A DNA stretch of 64,000 nucleotides, taken from Pelobacter propionicus DSM 2379 (GTDB taxonomy: Bacteria; Desulfobacterota; Desulfuromonadia; Geobacterales; Pseudopelobacteraceae). The notes under the pieces are model-generated. The model saw only the letters and a list, made by a program, of their open reading frames with translations, did not search any database and had not been told where the DNA came from. Both the position numbers and the translations under genes were made by a program. Location: NCBI RefSeq assembly GCF_000015045.1, contig NC_008609.1:1417001-1481000 (forward strand), given 5' to 3'. Positions 33,067 through 41,331 of the stretch are shown piece after piece; the stretch's first letter is position 1; every line of letters starts with the position of its first letter.

Positions 33067-33172
33067 GGGGGACAGTGGGGACAGTTAGTAGGTTTTTCCG
33101 TAAAATCTCGCGTAGAAGAATTTATATAAGGAATTTACTGGAAAAGCCCCTCAACCCTCCCCACTGTCCCCC
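33067..33172. repeat. 15-bp inverted repeat with tandem GGGGACAGT units; possible origin
   Basis: GGGGGACAGTGGGGA (33067-33081) is repeated inverted at 33158-33172. The left arm contains two tandem copies of GGGGACAGT; the right arm one inverted copy. The 76 bases between include AT-rich TTTATATAAGG. It lies directly after the primase/helicase gene, a plausible place for the element's replication origin (inference). Confidence 0.5.
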
Positions 33173-33175
33173 GTG

Positions 33176-34750
33176 TTAGAACGGTCTACCGTTATCGTTG
33201 GTTTCCATCCAATGCTGGTCAGCTTCACTGGCTATAAGCCCCAATCCCCTCCAGCGGATTGTCCCGTGAGATTTCTCCTTGGAAAACCCGGCGTCGGTCA
33301 ACATCCTGCCGAACTTCGTAGTGGTGACGTTCCGCCAACCGGAAAATTCCGCAAATGACCTCAGCAACGCTGCTGCCGGGGCCGTCATACCTACATCCCG
33401 GTGGCAATATTCAGCGATCCATTGGCCAAAAACATCCTCGGCTTGCCGGTATTCAGTCACGGCGGCCTTGACGGATTCCGGTGGGTTCAACCCTTGTCGT
33501 TGCCAGTCGAGGCAGCCCCGCACGGCCCAAGCCAAGATCCCAGGTAGTTCCTGGAGTAGCTTTTTCTGGAGATGGGGGTCGCGCTCCTCGGGGGGGATGA
33601 CGACGTTGAAGCTGACCAAGTGGAACCGCCGCCAGATACCGTGATCGGTTCCACGGATCTTCGGACGATGATTACCAATCAACAAAGGTTTGAACTGGGG
33701 TACATATGAGAAAAATTCGCCATACAAGAAGCGGCACGATATGGCGTCCTCACCTGTGAGCTGCTTAATCTGTGCCTCAGCGAGACGTTCGCCGTCGTCG
33801 AATTCGGAGACAACCACTAACCGCGATCCTCGCAATCCCGCCAGGTCGTTTGTTGGGCTGCGGCGGTCTCTTACCATGAGCAGCTCGGCCCCGGCGGTGC
33901 TGGCATAATCTCCACACAAAGCACGGAACACATTTGCGAGAACGGATTTGCCGTTCGCTCCGAGACCGTAGAAAAAAAGCAGAACCTGCTCGCCGGTTAG
34001 GCCGGTCAGGCAATACCCAGCGAACCGCTGGATGTAGGAGATGATCTCCTTGTCACTGGCAAAAATGCGGTCCAGGAACGCCAGGAATTTGGGGCATTCG
34101 GCGGTGGGATCGTACTCGATAAAAACAAGGCGCGTCAGGAAATTCGCCGGATCGTGGGGCAGTAACGCCCCTGATTCAAGGTCGATGGTGCCGTTCAGAA
34201 CGGTCAGCAACATTGGGTGCCGGTCTAACTCGGCGGAAGCTACCGACAGCTCCGGGCGCTGCTTACAGGCCTCAAGCAGCGTGGCCTGACGGGGGTGAGC
34301 CTCCAACTTCAGAAGGGCTTTCAGCTCTTCGGTGCGGACAAGGAAATCCGAGTTATACAGGGCTTTGCGGTATAGGTTTTTAAGTAATTCTCTGATAAAC
34401 GGGAAGCCTCCGCCCGGGGCATCCGTTGTCCACCGGCGCCCATCGAAGGCAAGCCACTTGCCGGATTCGGACCAGTACCGCAATTGGTCACGAAACATTG
34501 CCGCGAACCGTTCGGAAAGCCGAAGATCTGTGAACTGATCACCGGCATTGCTTACGGGGAGGGCGACCGGGGGCTGTATTCCTGCCGGGACTTGGCCGGA
34601 GTAGGGGATCATTTCACCGGTGGTGGCGTCCTTTGTGAATATCGGACGGTCTTCAAGACTCTCGCTGAATTCGGAGAGGGGAACGTAGTCGTTCACGATG
34701 AGGTCACCATCAAAAACGTAAATTTCAGATGGTTGGGGAACATTATTCAT
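33176..34750 (-). CDS. P4-type primase/SF3 helicase (D5 family)
   Basis: A 524-residue replication protein. The region from about residue 85 to 200 matches the D5 N-terminal domain (RYWSESGKWLAFDGRRW; LNGTIDLESG); the SF3 helicase core has Walker A GLGANGKSV near residue 270, the acidic segment VVVSEFDDGERL, and the sensor-like KPLLIGNHRPKIRG, followed by GIWRRFHLVSF. The C-terminal part (AVTEYRQAEDVFGQWIAEYC) is typical of phage/plasmid primases of the P4 family. A full primase active site is not obvious in the short N-terminus, so it may be a helicase only. It overlaps the upstream gene by 4 bp (ATGA). Confidence 0.9.
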   Translation of the reverse strand: MNNVPQPSEIYVFDGDLIVNDYVPLSEFSESLEDRPIFTKDATTGEMIPYSGQVPAGIQPPVALPVSNAGDQFTDLRLSERFAAMFRDQLRYWSESGKWLAFDGRRWTTDAPGGGFPFIRELLKNLYRKALYNSDFLVRTEELKALLKLEAHPRQATLLEACKQRPELSVASAELDRHPMLLTVLNGTIDLESGALLPHDPANFLTRLVFIEYDPTAECPKFLAFLDRIFASDKEIISYIQRFAGYCLTGLTGEQVLLFFYGLGANGKSVLANVFRALCGDYASTAGAELLMVRDRRSPTNDLAGLRGSRLVVVSEFDDGERLAEAQIKQLTGEDAISCRFLYGEFFSYVPQFKPLLIGNHRPKIRGTDHGIWRRFHLVSFNVVIPPEERDPHLQKKLLQELPGILAWAVRGCLDWQRQGLNPPESVKAAVTEYRQAEDVFGQWIAEYCHRDVGMTAPAAALLRSFAEFSGWRNVTTTKFGRMLTDAGFSKEKSHGTIRWRGLGLIASEADQHWMETNDNGRPF

Positions 34751-34983
34751 CGACGCCCCCCCTTGACCCGGCGAAACAATTGATTCCGTGTGTTCAGGAG
34801 AGTTCTTGCGTTGGCCATGATTCCGGCTTCATACCGCAGTACAACGTCTATGACCTCAGATGTTTCTGGAAATGTGAACGTCGCTATCGCAGATTCATCG
34901 AATGAAATTTCTGGATCAATTCTAGCGATAGTTTTGATCGCGCTGGCCTGTTCGATGTTTCTCGTTTGGTAGGTTCTGGCCAT
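34747..34983 (-). CDS. Hypothetical protein, 78 aa
   Basis: Begins MARTYQTRNIEQASAIKTIA; rich in Ala, Ile and Thr, ending in a basic tail (RRVKGGRR). GGGAGGG seven bases before the ATG at 34983. Its stop overlaps the helicase start, and the alpA stop lies three bases before its own start, so all three genes are translated together. No motif recognised. Confidence 0.6.
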   Translation of the reverse strand: MARTYQTRNIEQASAIKTIARIDPEISFDESAIATFTFPETSEVIDVVLRYEAGIMANARTLLNTRNQLFRRVKGGRR

Positions 34984-34985
34984 GA

Positions 34986-35333
34986 TCAACCCTCCCTGGT
35001 TGCGGAAGGCTTGCGTCCCCGACGGGCACCGGGGGCGACAGGCCGGACGTTTTCAGGAGTGACAACCTGGCGTGACTCGACCCAGGCCATGACCTCGGAT
35101 AGTCGATATCCCACCGAGTTGGCCCCGAGTCGGATTCGGCTCGGGAAGTTCCCAGCCTTCTCGTCGCGCCAGATTGAGGCAAGGGAGCGGCCGGTTATAG
35201 TTGAGGTTTCTTTGGGGCGAATGATGCGGTCAACAAAAGAAGAGGGGATCGCCAGGTCAAGAAGGCGGTCAGGGGTTGAGCCAGTCCCTTTCAAGCGGAC
35301 AGTTTTGCCTGGGGATGGAACGGAAGTTGTCAT
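34986..35333 (-). CDS. AlpA-family transcriptional regulator
   Basis: A 115-residue protein with a central AlpA-type helix-turn-helix: RPKETSTITGRSLASIWRDE followed by KAGNFPSRIRLGANSVGYRL and SEVMAWVESR. In P4-like elements AlpA proteins control integrase or excision genes. N- and C-terminal extensions are basic and low-complexity. GAGGTG stands seven bases before the ATG. It heads the replication operon of the element. Confidence 0.9.
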   Translation of the reverse strand: MTTSVPSPGKTVRLKGTGSTPDRLLDLAIPSSFVDRIIRPKETSTITGRSLASIWRDEKAGNFPSRIRLGANSVGYRLSEVMAWVESRQVVTPENVRPVAPGARRGRKPSATREG

Positions 35334-35445
35334 AGTGTTTCACCTCGGAAATGAATTCCTTGCGCAAGGTGAGCACACTATTTCACGGGATTTAAGAGAG
35401 GTTTGACCTATAAAAAGGAGGGGGTTTTCGTAGGGTAGACCCCGA

Positions 35446-35838
35446 TCAAAACAGGTCGGGGTATTTGCGTTGCAGGGATAGGGAGTTTTCCCATTCGGAT
35501 TTGAGGATTGCGACTTTGCGCATATTGGTCACCGCCGCCTGTATGGTCTTGTCGGAAAGGCAGAAGGACTCACACAATCCTGGGATAATTTCTCCGTATA
35601 GCTGGCCGGTTTCATCCCGGCGTTGTTGAAACTCTTTCCAAATTTCAAAATCCCTTACGTCTTTACGTGATGGTCTGTTCGTCTTGACTAGGTGTACGAG
35701 CGCACGGGTAAGGGATTCTATCGCGTCATAGGGGAGGGCGTCTCCGATGTCTGTAACTGCTTTGCTCCGCTGCTCTTGGTCAAGGGTGATCCACTCGGCA
35801 AGCATCAGGGTGAACGTCTCAACAAATTTCTGTGTCAT
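35446..35838 (-). CDS. Hypothetical protein of the element, 130 aa
   Basis: Begins MTQKFVETFTLMLAEWITLD. AGGAG precedes the ATG at 35838; the upstream open frame to 35928 is not supported. The C-terminal half (LCESFCLSDKTIQAAVTNMR, KVAILKSEWENSL) could form a helix-turn-helix. It stands alone upstream of alpA, with about 110 bases between them, so it may be a regulator, but I do not recognise the family. Confidence 0.6.
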   Translation of the reverse strand: MTQKFVETFTLMLAEWITLDQEQRSKAVTDIGDALPYDAIESLTRALVHLVKTNRPSRKDVRDFEIWKEFQQRRDETGQLYGEIIPGLCESFCLSDKTIQAAVTNMRKVAILKSEWENSLSLQRKYPDLF

Positions 35839-36300
35839 GGCGGTGCGCTCCTGATGCGACCACGGTTGATGATCGCAGGGGAAACCTCCGCGGGAAGGTG
35901 GCTTATCGTCTGGCCGGACTATCCCCACGAAAGTCTGTTACTGCGTAATGCTCAGATATCCATCCAGCTCTGGCGAGTCCGCCGGCAGTCCCCCCATAAT
36001 CCCCCCCCCATCTGCTTCCAGTATCTCGTGCTGAGTCTTCCGTGGTGACGTGCCAGCCGCTTAAGCGCCAAGGCCGCGCGCCAGTGGTAATCCAGGTGTT
36101 CAACCTACGCTCACCATTGCCGCCCGCCTCTGGTCGCCGCTGCCGGCATGTTCACAGGCGTTGTGCGTTTGTCTGCGTCATTACCACTCCTTGTTACTGC
36201 GTAATAATTACCACAGGCTCCTGGTTCCAACCAATTGAGGCGTGTACTTATCTGAAGAGGATTGGGTGAGAGGTAATCAGCTTGTACTAGTTTCCCTGTT
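35839..36300. other. Gene-free control region with 14-bp direct repeats
   Basis: About 460 bases between the integrase 3' end and the 130-residue gene. It holds two copies of TGTTACTGCGTAAT (35936-35949 and 36192-36205), each with the palindrome TTAC-TGC-GTAA, and repeated ATTACCAC/GTGGTAAT motifs (near 36080, 36180 and 36208). No convincing gene. Confidence 0.5.
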
Positions 36301-37662
36301 TCAAGCGGCTTTATGTGTCAATGGCACCACATTATCTTTCTGACCGGTGATGATAGATTTCAATTTTCTTTCCCATGCCTCAAGGGCTTTCTGCCGCTCT
36401 TTGTCGTATTTATTCTTGTTGTATGTCTTGATCTCGCCTTTCTTGAGATGGGCAAGCACTGCATCAACAATTTCGTCTGAAAAGCCAATTTCTGAAAGAA
36501 TCGTTGCACACGTACGGCGCAAGTCATGAGGGCAAAACTTTTCGATATCAAGTTTCTTGTCATCCGGGATGATAAATTTTTTCTTGTCTTTAGACTGGTG
36601 GCTGGATTTTTTCCAAGTTGCGGGTTTTGGTTTTACCGTGTGCGTAAGCAGGTTGCGCCGCAAAGCATAAGCAACGGCCCTTTCCGTGATAGGCGTGTCA
36701 ATTGGCTGTTCGTTGACATTGGTCCGGATCTTCGGGGAGGGGAAAATATATCCTTCCTTCTCCCGGATCAGCGAGAGTGTCATATCAGTCAGGTATATGC
36801 GTTGCTTTCTCGGTACTTCCTTGGTGATCTTGGTTTCTTTGGGAGAAAATTCCCACCAGCGACCGCTGATCTCAGATGAGTGCATTGAAGCGACCTCGCC
36901 CGGTCTCTGACCAGTTAACAGGGTCAGTTTTAGTATCCGTCGAACATCTTCCGATATCATACACCGGTCAATTCCTCCCCAAAATGCCTTGATTTCAGTC
37001 TCTGTCAGTGTCCTTTCCTTCGATTTGGTAGTTGGCAGTTCATCGCCTTTCTCGAACCCATAACAGGGCGTTGTCGGAATCAGTTCCTGCTTTACGCCGT
37101 ACCGGAACATGCGCCGGATGATTTTAAAAGTATTGGTGATGATGCCATCACCGCGCCCCTGCATACCGTCCAGCAACTGAATTACGTCACGACGAATAAC
37201 GTCTTTTGCTTTTCTGTCGCCCCATAATGGCAGTACATCCTTTTCAAGTATCCGCTTGTCTTCTTGCCACGACTTCTTGTTCTTCATGGCATACCGCTCA
37301 ATGTACCTCGTAATGAGCTGCTTTACGGTAGGGTTTTCCAGTTCTTCTTTTTCCTTTGCTGCCATTTCTCGCCGCTCGCGTTCTGGGCTGTAGTGCCACG
37401 AAAAACCGTGCTCTTGAGGATCGGTCCTTTCACGGCTCAAGACCTTTCTGGCATCTGCCGCCCGTTCACGTGCCTCTGATAAACTGACAGCCGGATAATC
37501 CCCGAGATTCATCTGGCGGCGCTTTCCCGCAATCGTGTAAATAAAAACAAAAATCCGAAGCCCGGATGGAAGCACGCGGACGCCAAAGCCGTCACCCTCA
37601 CGCACCTGATACATCTTCTCTTTTGGTTTCAGGTTTCTGATTCCGGTATCCGTGAATTTCAT
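36301..37662 (-). CDS. int: Tyrosine-family integrase of the tRNA-Pro element
   Basis: A 453-residue site-specific recombinase. N-terminal DUF4102-like arm-binding domain (GIRNLKPKEKMYQVREGDGF, LRIFVFIYTIAGKRRQMNLG, YPAVSLSEARERA), core-binding domain, and catalytic domain with Arg in 'LTGQRPGEVASM', 'CPHDLRRTCATIL' (His and Arg), a further His in 'LAHLKKG' and the nucleophile Tyr in 'KTYNKNKYD'. The ATG at 37662 has GGGAGG at five bases. It lies about 195 bases from attR, the standard arrangement, and arm-type repeats stand between it and attR. Confidence 0.95.
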   Translation of the reverse strand: MKFTDTGIRNLKPKEKMYQVREGDGFGVRVLPSGLRIFVFIYTIAGKRRQMNLGDYPAVSLSEARERAADARKVLSRERTDPQEHGFSWHYSPERERREMAAKEKEELENPTVKQLITRYIERYAMKNKKSWQEDKRILEKDVLPLWGDRKAKDVIRRDVIQLLDGMQGRGDGIITNTFKIIRRMFRYGVKQELIPTTPCYGFEKGDELPTTKSKERTLTETEIKAFWGGIDRCMISEDVRRILKLTLLTGQRPGEVASMHSSEISGRWWEFSPKETKITKEVPRKQRIYLTDMTLSLIREKEGYIFPSPKIRTNVNEQPIDTPITERAVAYALRRNLLTHTVKPKPATWKKSSHQSKDKKKFIIPDDKKLDIEKFCPHDLRRTCATILSEIGFSDEIVDAVLAHLKKGEIKTYNKNKYDKERQKALEAWERKLKSIITGQKDNVVPLTHKAA

Positions 37663-37686
37663 ATCATCCTCCCAGGGAGCTGGCAA

Positions 37687-37727
37687 AGAGGTTACACTTT
37701 TCTCGTGTAACCTCTTGTGTAACCTCT
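37687..37727. repeat. Integrase arm-type site candidates, right
   Basis: An inverted AGAGGTTAC (37687-37695) followed by the double GTAACCTCT unit (37707-37727) identical to 28129-28149. A further AGGTTACA lies near 37807. Confidence 0.55.
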
Positions 37728-37857
37728 TGATATGTGGTTGTCAATGAAACACTATGAAATAGCATAACGAATAACATCATAATAAACAAGAATAAAATGC
37801 TGAATCAGGTTACAAGGAAGAAAGGTAGCGAAATACTATGATTCGCAGGAATCACTT

Positions 37858-37903
37858 CCTTGGGAGCAGGGGGTCGCTGGTTCGAATCCAGTCTCCCCGA
37901 CCA
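37858..37903 (+). repeat. Attachment site, right
   Basis: 46-base exact copy of the tRNA-Pro 3' part at 28024-28069. It lacks the 5' half of a tRNA, so it is not a functional tRNA gene. Confidence 0.92.
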
Positions 37904-37910
37904 CAAAAGT

Positions 37911-37950
37911 AAGGGGTTACGTCATACGGCGTAACCCCTTGTTGTTTTTT
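37911..37950. terminator. Original tRNA-Pro terminator, now beyond attR
   Basis: AAGGGGTTACG (37911-37921) pairs with CGTAACCCCTT (37930-37940), then GTTGTTTTTT. It may also stop pgi transcripts arriving from the right. Confidence 0.8.
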
Positions 37951-38041
37951 GAACTTGGTGCGGAGCCTGCCGCGCCAGGGTGATGCGTGTTTCGTGCCTC
38001 CCCTTCTTCAGGCAGTCCTTGTCTGGCCGGTCACAACCGGC

Positions 38042-39631
38042 TCAGGTCCCCATGGAAAAGCGCCACTCTTCCACGGCGCTCGTTCTTTCAACCACCACGC
38101 CCCGCTCCGGGTTGGCCGCCAGGTGGCGCAGGATGGCGAAGATCTCCTCGGTCCGCTCAGACCTGCCCAATCCCGCTGCGATCTCTCCCGCGGTCATGGC
38201 GCGTCCCTGTGCCGTCAGATAATCCCGCAGCTCTCTCTGCAGCTCGATGACCGCTCCGGCGGCCTTCTTGCCCGCTTCAACCCCCGGCTGATGGTAGGCG
38301 TTGATGTTGATCAGGCTGGCGTATAGCCCTACGCAGCGCTCGAACAGGGCGATCAGGGCGCCGATGGTGAACGGGTCGATGCGCTCCACGCTGATGGTCA
38401 GGGACTGGCGCCCCTTGTCGTGCAGCGCCGTGCGGGTGCCCTGCAGGAAGCCGAACAGGAAGTCGCCGCTGGTGACCCCCTCTTCCACCTCCAGGGATGA
38501 AGCGTCCCGGTCTCTCAGCACCTGGATGAAGGTGACGAAGAAGTTGTCCAGGCCGTCGCGCAGCTGCTGCACATAGGCGTGCTGGTCGGTGGATCCCTTG
38601 TTGCCGTAGACGGCGATCCCCTGGTTGACGATCCTTCCCTCCCGGTCCAGCTCCTTGCCTAGGGACTCCATCAAGAGTTGCTGCAGGTAGCGGGAGAAGA
38701 GCAGCAGCCGGTCACGGTAGGGGAGCATGACCAGGTCCCGCTCCCCGCGGCCGTTGCCGGCGTAATGCCACATCAGCGCCATCAGGGCCGCCGGGTTGGA
38801 ACTTGTCTCCGTCCGGCGGGTGAGGGCGTCGCAGGCCGCGGCCCCCTGCAAGAGGGCGCTGATGTCGATCCCCTGCAGGGCGGCCGGCAGCAGCCCCACC
38901 GCCGAGGTCACCGAGGTGCGTCCACCGACCCAATCCCACATGGGGAAGCGCTCCAGCCACCCCTGATCGCGGGCCAGACGGTCCAGCTGGCTGTCTTTAC
39001 CGGTTATGGCCAGGGCGTGGCGGGCGAAGTCCAGCCCCCGTTGCCGGTAGGCGGCCATGGCTTCCAGCATGCCGTTGCGGGTCTCCTTGGTGGAGCCGCT
39101 CTTGGAGATGACGATGACCAGGGTTCTGGCCAGGTCGTCACCAATCTCGGCCATGACCCGGTCCATGCCGTCAGGGTCGGTGTTGTCCAGGAAATGGGGT
39201 TTGAGCGGATCGTTGGGGGAGGAGAGGGCGTCGGCCACGAACTGGGGCCCCAGGGCCGAGCCGCCGATGCCGATGATCAGCATGCGGGTGAAACTCCCGC
39301 TATTCTGGCTGGTTATGCCGCCGGAGTGGATGCGATGGCAGAAGAGGAGAATCCGTTCCAGGGTCTCCTCGATCTCGCGCCGGATATCGTCCCGGGGCGC
39401 CAGGGAGGGGGTGCGCAGCCAGTAGTGCCCGACCATGCGCCCCTCGTCCTGGTTGGCTTGTGCCCCCCCCTCCAGCGCCGCCATTTCGGCGTAGGCCTTC
39501 TGCATGGCAGGTTCCATGCGCTCCAGGAAACCATCGTCGTGGTTCATGCGGCTGATATCCAGGGACAGGCCGATTTCGGGGCAGAGACAGAGGGATTGGC
39601 AGTAGCGCTCCCACAGGCTGGTTGGGGTCAT
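38042..39631 (-). CDS. pgi: Glucose-6-phosphate isomerase
   Basis: Interconverts glucose 6-phosphate and fructose 6-phosphate in glycolysis and gluconeogenesis. The 529-residue chain shows [13 protein letters not shown], the phosphate-binding [28 protein letters not shown], and '[19 protein letters not shown]' with catalytic residues near the subunit interface. AAGGAG precedes the ATG by six bases. It stands as a single gene between the tRNA-Pro terminator and an uncharacterised membrane-anchored protein. Confidence 0.95.
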   Translation of the reverse strand: MTPTSLWERYCQSLCLCPEIGLSLDISRMNHDDGFLERMEPAMQKAYAEMAALEGGAQANQDEGRMVGHYWLRTPSLAPRDDIRREIEETLERILLFCHRIHSGGITSQNSGSFTRMLIIGIGGSALGPQFVADALSSPNDPLKPHFLDNTDPDGMDRVMAEIGDDLARTLVIVISKSGSTKETRNGMLEAMAAYRQRGLDFARHALAITGKDSQLDRLARDQGWLERFPMWDWVGGRTSVTSAVGLLPAALQGIDISALLQGAAACDALTRRTETSSNPAALMALMWHYAGNGRGERDLVMLPYRDRLLLFSRYLQQLLMESLGKELDREGRIVNQGIAVYGNKGSTDQHAYVQQLRDGLDNFFVTFIQVLRDRDASSLEVEEGVTSGDFLFGFLQGTRTALHDKGRQSLTISVERIDPFTIGALIALFERCVGLYASLININAYHQPGVEAGKKAAGAVIELQRELRDYLTAQGRAMTAGEIAAGLGRSERTEEIFAILRHLAANPERGVVVERTSAVEEWRFSMGT

Positions 39632-39772
39632 GACAGGCTCCTTGGTGAGTGATGTTGTATAACCGTTTCATACAACAGGGAGTCTGTCAACCTGGCGGGG
39701 CGGTTTTTTCGGTCCGGTTCCGGTTGCGCCGGAGCAGGGTCAACGTACAGCGGACAGAGGGGAGATTCCCGG

Positions 39773-41173
39773 TCAGGGAGTCCCGCCATAGGCCGGGCAT
39801 TGATCGATGCGCCGGTCTATCTCCCGAACCAGTTCGCGGTAGCGCCTGCTGTCCACACCACCGAATTGCCGTTCAAAGCCGGCCCTGGTGATATTCTCGG
39901 GAAGGTCGGCGATGATGGGGAAAAAGAGCTCCTCCGCGGGGGGCGCGGAAAAACGCTCCTGCAGTCGACGCGCGCTCTCCGCTGATCCGGTGCAGACCTC
40001 GGCGAAACGGATGCCGGCACGATCCGCGGTCAGATCGATAAAACTGAACCCGCTGCCGCCTCTTCCGGCGTCCAGCAGTTCCTTGAATTCACCGATGGCG
40101 GCTGTGGCCCCCTGATCCGTCAGCAGTTTCAGTCCGGCCGAGACGATGAAATGGAGGCGCAGGTCCTCCCGTCCTCCCAGCTGAACATTCCGGGACTGTG
40201 GCCTGCGCTCCCGCAGTTCGGGATCCAGGCTGACTCCGGCCAGCTTGCCGAAACGGTAGTCTCCCAGGAAAATGGCAAGGGCCAGAAGCGCCGCACTGTT
40301 CTCCCGGATCGGGTTGCTGCCCGCTGACCTGTCGCGGGCGAGCCGGAAGAGGGGGGCAAGGTAATCGGCAACCGATGAAGGGGTGGTTGCCGGCAGGTGT
40401 TGGTCGAGCTCCAGCAGTCGGGCATAGTAGGCGCTGACACGGGAGTTGTCCCAATGCGTGTCACCTGTGCCGGTGAGATCGCGTATGTCGGACAGTTTGG
40501 CCTGCAGGCGTTGTAGCCGCTGCTTCAACTGCGGCACCGAGCGCAGGTTGACCCTGACCGTTTCCGCGCTGATGTCCAGCGATTGTACCGAATTCATCAG
40601 CGCCGTCCCCTCGCCGTTGCCCAGACCCAGGTTGAGGACTCCGCGCAGCAGCGCCTGCGCCGGGCGCCGGGGCAGGTCGAGCCTGCCTGTCTTCATCGAG
40701 CCGATGTGCAACCCCTGTGTGCCAGGCAGCAGTTCTCCCTGGAGGTTCAGGTAGCGCCCCAGCGGATTGGGCGGCAGCTGTATACTCAGCCGCAGCGACA
40801 GGAACCAGGGACTCACTCGGACCCTTCCCGAGAATCTGGGGACGGCTCTGTGCACCAGCGTCATCACCGCGTTCAGGTCGTCCTGCGATGCTGAAATCGA
40901 GGTGGTTTCCCGTTGAGAGTTGAGAACCTCGAGAACGGCCTTTGCCAGGCTCTTGGCGCGTTGTGCGGAATCGACACTTGGCAGCGAAGTCTCCACAACC
41001 AGCGGTTCGTTTTCCACTGCCAGGACGGCCAGGAGCAACAGTAATCCCAGGGGAACCACGAAGAGGAGGGTACCCAGGAGCAGGAAGCGCCGCTTCCTCT
41101 TCGAGGCAGCTGTGTCTGGCGGTTCGGCTTGAAGCGGTCGCGATGAAGGTGAATTGCGGGAGTTGTCGGTCAT
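39773..41173 (-). CDS. Hypothetical membrane-anchored protein, about 466 aa
   Basis: One hydrophobic segment near the N-terminus (FLLLGTLLFVVPLGLLLLLA) follows a short basic cytoplasmic tail (KRKRRF); the rest, about 400 residues, is likely periplasmic and has no motif I know. Segments such as SQDDLNAVMTLVHRAVPRFS, GRVRVSPWFLSLRLSIQLPP suggest a beta-rich domain, and GDYRFGKLAGVSLDPELRER is a possible conserved core. The start is uncertain: the ATG at 41173 lacks a good ribosome-binding site, and the frame is open to 41296. It lies downstream of the helicase gene on the same strand. Confidence 0.7.
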   Translation of the reverse strand: MTDNSRNSPSSRPLQAEPPDTAASKRKRRFLLLGTLLFVVPLGLLLLLAVLAVENEPLVVETSLPSVDSAQRAKSLAKAVLEVLNSQRETTSISASQDDLNAVMTLVHRAVPRFSGRVRVSPWFLSLRLSIQLPPNPLGRYLNLQGELLPGTQGLHIGSMKTGRLDLPRRPAQALLRGVLNLGLGNGEGTALMNSVQSLDISAETVRVNLRSVPQLKQRLQRLQAKLSDIRDLTGTGDTHWDNSRVSAYYARLLELDQHLPATTPSSVADYLAPLFRLARDRSAGSNPIRENSAALLALAIFLGDYRFGKLAGVSLDPELRERRPQSRNVQLGGREDLRLHFIVSAGLKLLTDQGATAAIGEFKELLDAGRGGSGFSFIDLTADRAGIRFAEVCTGSAESARRLQERFSAPPAEELFFPIIADLPENITRAGFERQFGGVDSRRYRELVREIDRRIDQCPAYGGTP

Positions 41174-41293
41174 GGATGGTTCGTGGGGCACGGCGTCATG
41201 TACTTTGTTGTCGCCATCAATTGAAAACGTCGAAAAAATAAAGCCGTGTGGTGCGATTGGTATTGATACGCACCCCCGGCAAAAGTGGCGGAG

Positions 41294-41325
41294 CACAAAG
41301 GGCCGCTGTGACGCGGCCCTTTGTG
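41294..41325 (-). terminator. Strong hairpin after the helicase gene
   Basis: CACAAAGGGCCGC (41294-41306) pairs perfectly with GCGGCCCTTTGTG (41313-41325) around a six-base loop. No clear T run follows on the minus strand, so termination may be partial. Confidence 0.55.
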
Positions 41326-41331
41326 TATCGG

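Larger units (their letters stand above)
28024..37903. mobile_element. 9.8-kb integrated element in tRNA-Pro, phage-satellite-like
   Basis: A block bounded by a perfect 46-bp repeat of the tRNA-Pro 3' end. It encodes a tyrosine integrase at the right end, an AlpA regulator, a P4-type primase/helicase, possible packaging-related and several very small proteins, and a divergent three-gene operon with helix-turn-helix proteins. No capsid, portal, tail, lysis or conjugation gene is visible. The gene set and size fit P4/PICI-like satellites or a cryptic remnant; this is inference. Base composition is uneven, with an AT-rich cargo gene at 30737-31297. Confidence 0.85.
37663..38041. other. Right end of the element and junction to the chromosome
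   Basis: About 380 bases with no gene. They hold the integrase promoter side, arm-type repeats (37687-37727), attR (37858-37903) and the original tRNA-Pro terminator (37911-37950). Confidence 0.7.

Noticed and set aside
37858-37903. Second tRNA-Pro gene
   Set aside because: Only the 3' 46 bases of a tRNA are present; no acceptor 5' strand or D arm precedes it. It is the attR repeat.
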